64,000 nt of DNA from JAOBAU01 sp034667465 (GTDB taxonomy: Bacteria > Acidobacteriota > Thermoanaerobaculia > Gp7-AA8), in contig JAXDJV010000030.1 in NCBI GenBank assembly GCA_034667465.1, positions 186,001-250,000 of the forward strand, in the 5' to 3' direction. The notes under the pieces were generated by a model. That model was not told where the DNA came from. It ran no database searches and saw only the letters and a list, made by a program, of their open reading frames with translations. Both the position numbers and the translations under genes were made by a program. Within the stretch, counting starts at the first letter, position 1, and each line of letters begins with the position of its first letter. Shown one piece after another: positions 17,152 to 24,766 of this stretch.

Positions 17152-17733
17152 GTGAAACGGATTGCGGTTTTCTGCGGCTCCAACCATGGTGCTCGTCCTG
17201 CGTACACGGCGGCCGCGCGTGCGCTCGGCGAGCTCCTCACGCGCGAGGGGATCACGGTCGTCTACGGCGGCGGCAGCGTCGGCCTGATGGGCGAGCTCGC
17301 CGACGCGACGCTCGCGGCCGGCGGCGAAGTGGTCGGCGTCATTCCGCGTCCGCTGTGGGATCGTGAGGTCGGTCATCGCGGCCTCACCGATCTCCGCATC
17401 GTCGAATCGATGCATGAACGGAAAATGCTCATCTCCGCTCTCTCCGATGCGTACATCGCCCTTCCCGGCGGCCTCGGCACCTTCGAAGAAATCTTCGAGG
17501 TCTGGACCTGGGCGCAGCTCGGCATGCATCAGAAGCCGCTCGGCTTTCTGAACGTCGACGATTACTTCACGTCGCTGGCGACGTTCCTCGATCACGCGAA
17601 CGCCGAGGGATTCATCCGCACCGAACAGCGGAACGTCGCCATTTTCGAAAGCGATCCGGCGACGATGCTGCAGCGCTTCGCGTCGTACACGCCGCCGGTT
17701 GTGCGAAAGTGGATCGATGATTCGCGAACGTAG
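17152..17733 (+). CDS. LOG-family nucleoside 5'-monophosphate phosphoribohydrolase (TIGR00730)
   Basis: The 193-residue Rossmann-fold protein has the two signatures of the LOG (lonely guy) family: SMHERKML near residue 86 and PGGLGTFEEIFEVW near residue 103. These enzymes release a base from a nucleoside 5'-monophosphate, classically making free cytokinins; in most bacteria they probably clear odd nucleotides. The length is typical. The start is GTG with no ribosome binding site; TACACT lies exactly six bases upstream, the leaderless arrangement. It overlaps the downstream lipoprotein gene by 17 bases. Confidence 0.93.
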   Translation: MKRIAVFCGSNHGARPAYTAAARALGELLTREGITVVYGGGSVGLMGELADATLAAGGEVVGVIPRPLWDREVGHRGLTDLRIVESMHERKMLISALSDAYIALPGGLGTFEEIFEVWTWAQLGMHQKPLGFLNVDDYFTSLATFLDHANAEGFIRTEQRNVAIFESDPATMLQRFASYTPPVVRKWIDDSRT

Positions 17734-18082
17734 TCTCGCCATCGCGTTCGTCGTTGCATTGCTCGCGGCGTGTGCAACGCGACCATCGTGCGACACGCTT
17801 TACTTCGGCACCGCGACGCCGACCGGCGTCGTCAGCGCGGAGCAGTGGAAGCAGTTCACCGATGAAGTGCTGACGCGCGAATTCGCGAAGGGCTCGACGA
17901 CGTGGGAAGCGGACGGGCGGTGGCGCGGCGGCGACGGGAAAACGATCAGCGAACACTCGCATGTCGTGCTCGTCATCGGCGCGGATGACGCCGCGATCGC
18001 GCGCGTCATCGACGAGTACAAAAAACGCTTCGCGCAGGAATCGGTACTGCGCGTCAGCTCACCGTGCCGCGCGTCCTTCTGA
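17717..18082 (+). CDS. DUF3574 lipoprotein
   Basis: The 121-residue protein begins with a lipobox (VALLAACATR) and continues with the DUF3574 pattern: CDTLYFGTATPTG, SAEQWKQFTDEVLTREF, and at the end IDEYKKRFAQESVLRVSSPCRASF. The function of DUF3574 is unknown; most members are small exported proteins. It overlaps the LOG gene by 17 bases and converges on the permease gene with a 29-base 3' overlap, which is unusually long for this window. Confidence 0.85.
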   Translation: MIRERSLAIAFVVALLAACATRPSCDTLYFGTATPTGVVSAEQWKQFTDEVLTREFAKGSTTWEADGRWRGGDGKTISEHSHVVLVIGADDAAIARVIDEYKKRFAQESVLRVSSPCRASF

Positions 18083-19370
18083 GCACCGCTTCGCGCGCCG
18101 CGTAGAAGATCAGTCCCGCTGCGATCACGTAGAGACCGCCGGCCTGCAGTCCTTTGCGCGGCGACGTGATGATGAAGCCCCAGAGGCCGAGCGCGATGAT
18201 GGCCGGCAGCGGATAAAGCCACATTTTGAACGGACGCGGACGCTCCGGTTCGCGCACGCGCATGATCACCGAGCCGATGATCTGCGCGATGAACGGAATG
18301 ATCGCGCGGATCGAGAGGATCGCCTGCACGACTTTGTCGATCGACAGAAAACAGAAGAGCGACGCGACGCCGCCGAGAAAGAGAAGCGAGACGATCGGAT
18401 ACGACTCGGTTGCGTGCAGACGCGAGAAAATCGAGAAGAAGTTTCCGTCGCGCGCGGCGGCGTAGAGGATGCGCGAGTAGCCGAGCATCAGTGAAAAGAT
18501 CGACGCGAAACCGGTCCAGAGAATCAGCACCGAGACCCAGAGCGCGACCCGCTCGCCCATCAGCGCGGCGATGTAATCGGTGACGACCGACTTCGACGTC
18601 ATCGCGATCTTCATCGGCAGCACCGAGATGATGCAGGCGTTCATCACGAGATAGATCGCGCCGATGGCGAGGATGGAGATGACGATCACGCGCGGAATCG
18701 TTCTCTCCGGATCGCGAACCTCGTCGCCGAGGTAGCAGATGTTGTAGTAACCGAGATAGTCGTAGACGGCGAAGATCAGCGCGAGGCCGAGCCCTTCGTA
18801 ACCGTGGCCGCCGTCGGAGCGCGGCGCATTCCAGAACGTGAACGCGCTCAATTTCAGATGAGGGAGGCCGGCGATGATGACGATCGCCAGCGTGGCGAGC
18901 ACGCCGGCCCACAACAGCACGGAGAGTTTGCCGATCGCTTCGATGCGGCGCAGCAGCAGCAGCGTGGTGATGATGCAGACGCCGACCGCCACGAACTTTC
19001 CGTAGCCAACGGTTGCTGGCAAGAGGCGTTGCAGATAGTTCGCGAAGCCGATGCAGCCCGACGCCATCGACAGCGGCGCGGAGAAGAGAATCTGAAAGAG
19101 GAAGAGGAACGAGACGATGCGGCCGAAGCGGCCGTACGCGCCGCGGAGAAATGCGTACGAACCGCCGGAGGCCGGCATCGACGCGGAGAGCTCGGCGGTC
19201 ACGAGTCCGTCGGAGATGGCGAGCAGTCCGCCGAGAATCCAGGCGAGCATGCCGCGGCCGCCGCCCATCGCGGCGAGGATCAGCGGGATCGTGATGAACG
19301 GACCGATCCCGACCATGTCGATCATGTTCAGCGCGATGCCGCGCCACAGACCGATGTCGCGACGAAGCAT
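18054..19370 (-). CDS. APC-family amino acid permease
   Basis: The 438-residue protein has about 12 membrane helices and the APC signature at the N-terminus (GIALNMIDMVGIGPFITIPLILAAMGGG, residues about 10-37). A strongly conserved loop, ICYLGDEVRDPERTIPRVI, is typical of the amino acid/polyamine transporters. Substrate cannot be read from sequence. The start ATG shares one base with the TAA of the acid phosphatase gene (TAATG), so the two genes form an operon. An in-frame ATG nine codons upstream would overlap that gene. Confidence 0.92.
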   Translation of the reverse strand: MLRRDIGLWRGIALNMIDMVGIGPFITIPLILAAMGGGRGMLAWILGGLLAISDGLVTAELSASMPASGGSYAFLRGAYGRFGRIVSFLFLFQILFSAPLSMASGCIGFANYLQRLLPATVGYGKFVAVGVCIITTLLLLRRIEAIGKLSVLLWAGVLATLAIVIIAGLPHLKLSAFTFWNAPRSDGGHGYEGLGLALIFAVYDYLGYYNICYLGDEVRDPERTIPRVIVISILAIGAIYLVMNACIISVLPMKIAMTSKSVVTDYIAALMGERVALWVSVLILWTGFASIFSLMLGYSRILYAAARDGNFFSIFSRLHATESYPIVSLLFLGGVASLFCFLSIDKVVQAILSIRAIIPFIAQIIGSVIMRVREPERPRPFKMWLYPLPAIIALGLWGFIITSPRKGLQAGGLYVIAAGLIFYAAREAVLRRTRGTVS

Positions 19371-20080
19371 TACTTCCGCGTTACGGACGTCACCCATCCG
19401 CCGTACATCGGATTGGGCAGCAGAAAGAATGAGCGTCCGAATTGCGTGTCGCTGCCGGCACCGTCGAACGCTTCGCCGGTCTGCGGGAAGTCACCCATCT
19501 GATCGCCGATGAAGGCGACGACGCTGACCTTCACGCCGCTCCACGAACACTTGCCGGTTCCCTCGGCGACCTCTTTGCGCCGCGCCGATTTCGGATAGTT
19601 GTCGGCGATGAGACAGAGGACGTCGTTCGACGACCAGAGTCCGTTGCGCTGCAGATTGCGCTGCGTTCCTTCGCGCGCTTTCTCGTCGCGATTGGTGATG
19701 AAGGCGACCTTGCCGCCGGCGGCGCGAACGGCCGTGAGGAAGTCGGCGACGCCGGGGACGCTGCCCGCTTCAGCGCGATTGATCCACGCCAGCCACGAGA
19801 CGTCTTCGAACGGAACGTCGTACGTCATCCGCTCGAGTTGATAGGTGGAGTTGTCGAGAGTGGTTTCGTCGACGTCGAGGATGACGCCCCACGCGCCCTT
19901 CGCTGCTTTGCCTTTCGCGAGCGCGGTGTCGGTGGCGATGCGATAGACCTCGCGGCTGAGCGCCTGGTACTCCGCGCTGTCGCGGACGTACTTGATCTCG
20001 AGTGAGGTGGTGGCGGGCGGAGCCTGAGCGTACGCGGCGGCGGCGGTGAAGAGAAGGAGGAGAGTGAGAATGCGCTTCAT
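19370..20080 (-). CDS. Secreted HAD-superfamily acid phosphatase (class B/C, e(P4)-like)
   Basis: A 236-residue protein with a signal peptide (MKRILTLLLLFTAAAAYAQA). HAD motifs are complete: the nucleophile Asp in ILDVDETTLDNS, TNR in AFITNRDEKARE, Lys in NYPKSARRKE, and the late acidic motif IGDQMGDF. The family hydrolyses phosphomonoesters such as nucleotides at the cell surface or in the periplasm. It is translationally coupled with the amino acid permease. The start is chosen at the Met before the signal peptide; the longer frame upstream runs through an inverted-repeat element and is not real. Confidence 0.92.
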   Translation of the reverse strand: MKRILTLLLLFTAAAAYAQAPPATTSLEIKYVRDSAEYQALSREVYRIATDTALAKGKAAKGAWGVILDVDETTLDNSTYQLERMTYDVPFEDVSWLAWINRAEAGSVPGVADFLTAVRAAGGKVAFITNRDEKAREGTQRNLQRNGLWSSNDVLCLIADNYPKSARRKEVAEGTGKCSWSGVKVSVVAFIGDQMGDFPQTGEAFDGAGSDTQFGRSFFLLPNPMYGGWVTSVTRK

Positions 20081-20125
20081 GCGGAAAGGATGAAGGAAGG
20101 GCGTGGAAAGATGAAGAGGTTTCCG

Positions 20126-20216
20126 TGTCATCCCGAGCGTAGCGAGGGATCGGGGTGGGCGGCGCACGCTGCTGCCGCTCCGCCCGCCCGGATCCCTCGC
20201 TACGCTCGGGATGACA
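20126..20216. repeat. Long inverted repeat, family 1, copy A
   Basis: Two perfectly complementary 26-base arms (20126-20151 and 20191-20216) flank a 39-base GC-rich centre. The arm opens TGTCATCCCGAGCGTAGCGA. It starts 5 bases 3' of the stop of the XRE/S24-like gene on the minus strand and ends 46 bases before the acid phosphatase start. The same design is seen at 26682-26872 and 37570-37678. Confidence 0.9.
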
Positions 20217-20220
20217 GGCG

Positions 20221-21018
20221 TTACTTGTCGCGAATGATCGTGTTGATCGCCGCCATCACCTTCAGCGATCGCGCCGACGGGCCGGTTGTCACTTCGGCGA
20301 AGCCATCGGACATCAGCGCTTTGCGTCCGTGTTTGCTCCACCATCTGCCGACATAAATCGCGTCGCCGACTTTCGCGATCACCAGTTCCGCGTTGTTGGC
20401 GCGGCCGGTCGTGCGGAGTTCGACCACGAGCAGGTCGCCATCTTCGATGCCGTGCGCGCGGAGCTCGTCGCCGCGAGCGCGGAAGAGCAGCTCTCCGTTC
20501 TCGAGCATCGTGGCCGGGATCAGCGCGGTGTCGGTCACGTTCTCATTGGCTCGCTCGCCCTGACGGATTTCGGCGGAGATCGGAAAGCGCGAGAGACCGG
20601 AAGCATCGGCGAGACGGTTTCCGTTCGCCGCGGGGCGGCGTTCGATGCGTCGCGGGACGAGCGTCGGGAAATGTCCGACGACGACGTTGTCGAGCTCTTC
20701 GCCGCCGAGGATTCCTTCAGCGGTGGAGAGGAGTTCGCCGAGCCGATACGCCTCGGCGCGTGCTTCGCGGATGGAATCGGTCAACAGCGGAAGATTGATC
20801 GTCGACTCGTCGGGATCGCCGGGATGAATGGAAAGATCGCCGAGTTGAATGTCTTTCAGATCGAGAACGCCGGCCACCTTCTTCAGGACAAGAACGGAAA
20901 CATTCGCTCCCTTTTCAAGAGCTGCAAGGTGTCGACGGCTCACGCCGGCGAGGCGGGCGAGCTTTGCCTGCGTCAGATTCTTCTTGATGCGCGTTTCGCG
21001 TACTTGTTGGCCGAGCAT
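20221..21018 (-). CDS. XRE-family repressor with degenerate S24/LexA-like C-terminal domain
   Basis: The 265-residue protein has an N-terminal helix-turn-helix (QVRETRIKKNLTQAKLARLAGVSRRHLAALEKG, residues 5-37) and a C-terminal domain with the S24 peptidase outline (LFRARGDELRAHGIEDGDLLVVE). The catalytic serine of the GDSM motif is replaced by Glu185, and no Lys stands at the expected place near IYVGRWW (about 221-227). It is therefore unlikely to self-cleave like LexA and may sense something else. A perfect palindrome sits right before its start codon (21022-21041), fitting autorepression. Confidence 0.85.
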   Translation of the reverse strand: MLGQQVRETRIKKNLTQAKLARLAGVSRRHLAALEKGANVSVLVLKKVAGVLDLKDIQLGDLSIHPGDPDESTINLPLLTDSIREARAEAYRLGELLSTAEGILGGEELDNVVVGHFPTLVPRRIERRPAANGNRLADASGLSRFPISAEIRQGERANENVTDTALIPATMLENGELLFRARGDELRAHGIEDGDLLVVELRTTGRANNAELVIAKVGDAIYVGRWWSKHGRKALMSDGFAEVTTGPSARSLKVMAAINTIIRDK

Positions 21019-21021
21019 GAC

Positions 21022-21041
21022 TAGTAACCTATAGGTTACTA
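21022..21041. promoter_or_regulatory. Perfect 20-bp palindrome, putative operator of the XRE repressor
   Basis: TAGTAACCTATAGGTTACTA is fully self-complementary and ends three bases before the ATG of the XRE/S24-like gene. Its position would block transcription or translation start, as expected for autoregulation. A weaker dyad (ACACCA-2-TGGTGT) abuts it at 21041-21054. Confidence 0.75.
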
Positions 21042-21054
21042 CACCAAATGGTGT
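21041..21054. promoter_or_regulatory. Second dyad beside the XRE operator
   Basis: Six-base arms ACACCA and TGGTGT separated by AA. It touches the 20-bp palindrome and may be a second binding site for the same or another regulator. Confidence 0.45.
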
Positions 21055-21361
21055 GGCAACCAGGGAAGTGTCCGCGGCGGCAGGAGATACGCGCCGTTAC
21101 GGTGACGGCGGGCACCTGATTTCTGCAGACGCGGAAGTGTCATGCCGGACACTCTCGCACCGGGGAGTGGCACAAGTTCGGATTTCCACCCCCCGTGGAA
21201 ACGATATTTTCGAGAGGAGGGAGCGGAATTCACGTGGAGCGCAAGTTCCACGAGGGGAGGAGAGCATGATGCTGCCGCTCTGCCGAGGTATGGGAGCGCG
21301 TTTTTATGTCGGGGCGGATTGACACCTATTCAGCATCTCGCTAGAATGCAGAATAGTTCAC
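21055..21361. other. Intergenic region with hairpins, no gene seen
   Basis: This stretch between two divergent XRE genes has no convincing frame. It holds an inverted repeat AGTGTC-6-GACACT (21136-21153), a hairpin TTTCCAC-CCCCC-GTGGAAA (21183-21201), a related single arm GTTCCAC near 21246, and the promoter of the downstream gene at 21319-21347. The spacing of dyads suggests a control region bound by one or both flanking regulators. Confidence 0.5.
21319..21347 (+). promoter_or_regulatory. Near-consensus sigma-70-type promoter
   Basis: TTGACA, exactly 17 bases, then TAGAAT. The expected transcription start is near 21354, about eight bases before the ATG at 21362, so the mRNA has an almost absent leader. 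Confidence 0.8.
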
Positions 21362-21583
21362 ATGCCGACACGACTCGAAACGTATCTTACGACCCGGGGA
21401 ATCAAGCCGGCGCATCTCGCGCGGGAGTCAGGCTACAGCCGCCAGCACCTGTTGCGGATCAGGACAGGGCGGATGGAGCCGACGCGACGCTGCATCGCAG
21501 CAATCGTGGCGGCCTGCCGCCGCCTCTCGCGCGAGCCGGTAAGGGCAGCCGATCTGTTCGATCTCGAAGGTGAGGAGCGGTAG
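21362..21583 (+). CDS. Small XRE-family helix-turn-helix protein
   Basis: The 73-residue protein is essentially one helix-turn-helix: TRGIKPAHLARESGYSRQHLLRIRTGRMEP (residues about 11-40), followed by a short helix. It resembles phage-type or small chromosomal regulators and probably binds as a dimer. There is no ribosome binding site; translation would start eight bases into the message from a near-consensus promoter. It faces away from the larger XRE repressor across a 344-base control region. Confidence 0.82.
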   Translation: MPTRLETYLTTRGIKPAHLARESGYSRQHLLRIRTGRMEPTRRCIAAIVAACRRLSREPVRAADLFDLEGEER

Positions 21584-21800
21584 CTCGTTCTCTCGCGGTA
21601 TCGGACAAATCGGAGGATACACCCCAGCCGTTTGCGCCAGCAAAACGGCCACGCTCCGATCTTCCGGCGCGAGATCGTGCACACGATTTCGCAGCCGGTG
21701 ACGGAGGCGCAGCCGTCGCGGGCGGCGACGATTCCACGACGTGTGGACGGACCTGGCCGCAAACAGTGGGCGTGAATCGCGCGACGTTCTACGTTCAGTG

Positions 21801-21858
21801 GGTACGAGGCATGAGGCATGGGGCATGAGTAGAAGCCTCATCACTCATGCCTCATACC
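21801..21858. repeat. Heptad-repeat hairpin 2
   Basis: The left side repeats the heptad GRGGCAT three times from 21806. The outer arms GGTACGAGGCATGAG (21801-21815) and CTCATGCCTCATACC (21844-21858) pair with one mismatch (C against A). The layout matches the hairpin at 7603-7680 although the heptad differs. Confidence 0.75.
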
Positions 21859-21880
21859 TGCCTCTCATTCACCAAAACCA

Positions 21881-21909
21881 TTCACTCCTGCTGTCGCGCC
21901 TGGTAGAGT
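21881..21909 (+). promoter_or_regulatory. Putative promoter for a leaderless transcript
   Basis: TTCACT, 17 bases, TAGAGT. The last base of the -10 box is six bases before the ATG at 21916, so transcription would begin at the start codon. No ribosome binding site is present. Confidence 0.6.
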
Positions 21910-21915
21910 GTCGCC

Positions 21916-22278
21916 ATGGCTTCTCAAACGATCAACGGCGACACGCTCGCGGCGACCTACGCCGTCGGCACCGCGGCTTCGATTCGCATCAGCGCCGTCA
22001 TTGGCGACGGACAACTCGGCGACTCCGCCGTCTGGCTCGACACCAATCTGCTGACGACCGGCGACGTCAATCACTTCGACATCGGCACCCCCGAGCAGCT
22101 TCGCGGGCATCAGCTGAAGTTCCGCTCGATCGCCTCGGATCTCAATCCGATGACGAATCGCACCAGCGTCACCTACTTCCTCGCCGGCGGCACGACCGAC
22201 GACGACTACACGCTGACGAAGCAGGTCGCCAACGATGGCGACTCCGTCGTCTACGAGGCGACGTTCCAGCTCCTATGA
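21916..22278 (+). CDS. Beta-rich protein of unknown function
   Basis: The 120-residue protein has no signal peptide and no membrane helix. Alternating strands (SIRISAVIGDGQ, AVWLDTNLL, SVTYFLAGGTTDDDYTLTKQV, DSVVYEATFQLL) suggest a beta sandwich. I do not recognise the family. Its ATGA overlap with the following outer-membrane-like gene, and that gene's GTGA overlap with a decarboxylase gene, indicate a three-gene operon transcribed from the promoter just upstream. Confidence 0.65.
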   Translation: MASQTINGDTLAATYAVGTAASIRISAVIGDGQLGDSAVWLDTNLLTTGDVNHFDIGTPEQLRGHQLKFRSIASDLNPMTNRTSVTYFLAGGTTDDDYTLTKQVANDGDSVVYEATFQLL

Positions 22279-23351
22279 AGACGACGCGCACGCTCGCTCA
22301 CGCCGCCGCCATCAGCGCCTTCACCTTCTCCGCGTTCGCGCAAACAGTTCCCGATCCTCTCCAGCTCAACGACATCAAGACCCCGATCTCACCCGCCTTC
22401 GTCATCCTCGGCGTCGCTCCCACGGTGGTGGCGCGTCCGACGACGCCGCGCGCGGTCGGTATCGCGCTCGTCTCGGCGAACAGCGACTCTGGCGGCAACG
22501 GCTTTCCGCGCAACCTCGCGCTGGAAGTCGCGCCGTACTGGCTGTCGAATCGTCCCGCGCTGACGTTCGCGCAGTACGACCATCCGTCGGTCTGGCAATC
22601 GCTGCAGCAGACGCTCTCCGTTTCTGTGGCGACGAAAAACGGCGTGGCAAACAACGCGAACGAGACGCCGTCAATCGGTGCGCTCGGCCTCCGCGCGTCG
22701 TGGACGATCGGCGCGTCGAGCCCGCTCGAACAGCAGGTCCTCGCCGCGTATCACGCGAAGGCGCAAACGTTTCTGCTCCAGCCGACGCGGCCGACCGACG
22801 CCGAGGTCAGCGTTGCACTTCGCCCGTTCGTGATGGCGATGCGCGAGGCAATGAAGCAGGGACGGTGGATCGTCGAAGCGGCCGCGGCGTCGTCGGCGAT
22901 GTTCGCGAACAACAATCTCGATCAGGCCGAGACGCAGAAGAACGCCATCTGGATCACGCCGTCGTATCGCTTCGAGCGGAGCGGGTTCAATCCGACGACC
23001 GGCATGCTGACCGAAGCGCCGACCATCGATTTCGTAACCGTGTTTCGCTACAGCGAGGACCGGACGATCGCTGCCGACGCCGGCCGCAACAACATCGACA
23101 CCGGCGCGCGCATTTTGTGGGAGAGCAACACGATCGGCGTTTCCGTCGAGCATGTCGAACGTTTCGGCGACGGGAAACACACGCGCCGCACCTCCATCCT
23201 CGGCGAGTACAAGCTGAGCGACAATCTCTACCTCAGCGCCACTTTCGGCCGTAACTTCGCCGGCGAGAATCCGGGCGGCAATCTGATCGCGCTCTTCGGC
23301 ATCAACTTCAACGCCGGACAGAAGCCGTCTATCCTGCCGCCACCGCCGTGA
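22275..23351 (+). CDS. Probable outer-membrane beta-barrel protein
   Basis: The 358-residue protein has a signal peptide (MKTTRTLAHAAAISAFTFSAFAQ) and a beta-rich body with amphipathic strands near the end (LYLSATFGRNFAGENPGGNLIALFGINFNAG), ending in a short Pro run. Such alternation is typical of outer-membrane barrels, though no specific porin motif is seen. The start is fixed by the ATGA overlap with the gene before. Function unknown; the partner genes suggest export or sensing linked to amine metabolism only by position. Confidence 0.68.
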   Translation: MKTTRTLAHAAAISAFTFSAFAQTVPDPLQLNDIKTPISPAFVILGVAPTVVARPTTPRAVGIALVSANSDSGGNGFPRNLALEVAPYWLSNRPALTFAQYDHPSVWQSLQQTLSVSVATKNGVANNANETPSIGALGLRASWTIGASSPLEQQVLAAYHAKAQTFLLQPTRPTDAEVSVALRPFVMAMREAMKQGRWIVEAAAASSAMFANNNLDQAETQKNAIWITPSYRFERSGFNPTTGMLTEAPTIDFVTVFRYSEDRTIAADAGRNNIDTGARILWESNTIGVSVEHVERFGDGKHTRRTSILGEYKLSDNLYLSATFGRNFAGENPGGNLIALFGINFNAGQKPSILPPPP

Positions 23352-24766
23352 GCGAACCACAGAACTATCCGCTCGAGCCGACCGGCGATGCCATGCGGGC
23401 GCTGGTCGACGCCGCGATGCAACGCATCGTCGCGCACATCGAATCGCTGCCGGAGCAGCCGGCGTCGAATGTCGATGGAGCGGCCGAATTCGCGCGCGGC
23501 CTCATCGAACCGCTGCCGCGCGCCGGCGCCGATTACGAATCGCTGCTCGACACGCTCTTCAACGATTACATCCCGCGCTCGTTCAATGCGGCCGGTCCCG
23601 GTTACCTGGCGTTCATTCCGGGCGGCGGACTCTTTCACTCGGCGGTTGCCGATCTGATCGCCGACGCGGTGAATCGTTACGTCGGCGTCTTCGCGGCGGC
23701 GCCTGCGCTCGCGCAGCTCGAGGCGAACGTCGTTCGCTGGTTCTGCGAGATCGCCGGCTACGGCGAGGGGAGCGGCGGCGTGCTGACGAGCGGCGGCTCG
23801 CTCGCGAATCTCACCGCGCTCGTCGCCGCGCGGAAAGCGATGCTGCCGGAAGATTTTCTGCGCGGCACGCTCTACTGCAGCGACCAGACCCATCATGCGT
23901 TTCAGAAAGCGGCCGGCGTGGCCGGCTTTCCCGTCGCGAACGTGCGTGAGATTCCGAGCGACGAGCGTTTCCGGATTCGCATCGATGCACTCGAAGAGCG
24001 GATCGCGCGCGATCGCGCGGATGCCTTCACGCCGTTTCTCGTCGCCGGCAGTGCGGGAACGACTGCGACCGGCGCGGTCGATGACCTGGATGCGATCGCG
24101 AACGTCGCCGAGCGAGAGCGACTGTGGTTCCACGTCGACGGCGCATACGGCGCGTTCTTCATGCTGACCGAGCGCGGCCGAGACGTCATGCGCGGCATCG
24201 CGCGCGCCGATTCGATCATCCTCGATCCGCACAAAACGCTGTTCCTGCCGTTCGGCACCGGCGCGGTGATCGTCAGGAACGCGATGACTCTCCGCCGCGC
24301 ACACAGCGCGCACGCCGACTACCTGCCGGAAATGCAGGAGAGCGCGGAGCTGGTCGACTTCTGCGAGATCTCAACGGAACTGTCGCGCGACTTTCGCGGG
24401 CTGCGCGTCTGGCTGCCGCTGAAGCTCTTCGGCATCGAGCCATTTCGTCAACAACTTGACGAAAAGATCGATCTGGCGCGCTGGGCCACTGATGAACTGC
24501 GAACGATCGACGGAATCGAGATCGTCGCCGAGCCGCAGCTGTCGGTCGTCGCCTTCCGGCTCGTGCGTGATGGCGCCGATCTCGATGCCCTCAATCGCGA
24601 GCTGATGCGACGCGTGAATGAGCGCAAGCGGGTGATGATCACCGGCGCCGTCGCCGGCGGAGCCTTCATCGTCCGGATCTGCGTCGTTTCGTTCCGCACG
24701 CACATGGAACGGATGCGGATGGCGCTCGACGACATTCGCGACGCCGCGAGGTCGCTTACTTCGTAA
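23348..24766 (+). CDS. PLP-dependent group II decarboxylase (aromatic-amino-acid decarboxylase type)
   Basis: The 472-residue enzyme is the size of aromatic L-amino acid decarboxylases. It has the substrate-side PGYLAFIPGGG, SGGSLANLTALVAAR for phosphate binding, HVDGAYGAFF for the pyridine Asp, and the Schiff-base Lys296 in LDPHKTLFLPFG. The product would be an amine such as a tryptamine or phenethylamine analogue; some relatives are aldehyde synthases. The GTG start overlaps the stop of the barrel gene (GTGA). Its 3' end overlaps the M56 gene by 11 bases. Confidence 0.92.
   Translation: MSEPQNYPLEPTGDAMRALVDAAMQRIVAHIESLPEQPASNVDGAAEFARGLIEPLPRAGADYESLLDTLFNDYIPRSFNAAGPGYLAFIPGGGLFHSAVADLIADAVNRYVGVFAAAPALAQLEANVVRWFCEIAGYGEGSGGVLTSGGSLANLTALVAARKAMLPEDFLRGTLYCSDQTHHAFQKAAGVAGFPVANVREIPSDERFRIRIDALEERIARDRADAFTPFLVAGSAGTTATGAVDDLDAIANVAERERLWFHVDGAYGAFFMLTERGRDVMRGIARADSIILDPHKTLFLPFGTGAVIVRNAMTLRRAHSAHADYLPEMQESAELVDFCEISTELSRDFRGLRVWLPLKLFGIEPFRQQLDEKIDLARWATDELRTIDGIEIVAEPQLSVVAFRLVRDGADLDALNRELMRRVNERKRVMITGAVAGGAFIVRICVVSFRTHMERMRMALDDIRDAARSLTS

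Larger units (their letters stand above)
21584..21915. other. Intergenic region with heptad hairpin, no gene seen
   Basis: No convincing frame. A short imperfect dyad with GCCGTTTGC and GCAAAACGGC arms lies at about 21629-21650, the heptad-repeat hairpin at 21801-21858, and a promoter for the next gene at 21881-21909. Confidence 0.5.

Noticed and set aside
21742..22274. An N-terminal extension of the barrel-like protein in the same frame
   Set aside because: It overlaps the beta-rich 120-residue gene, contains the heptad hairpin, and a proper signal peptide begins at 22275.
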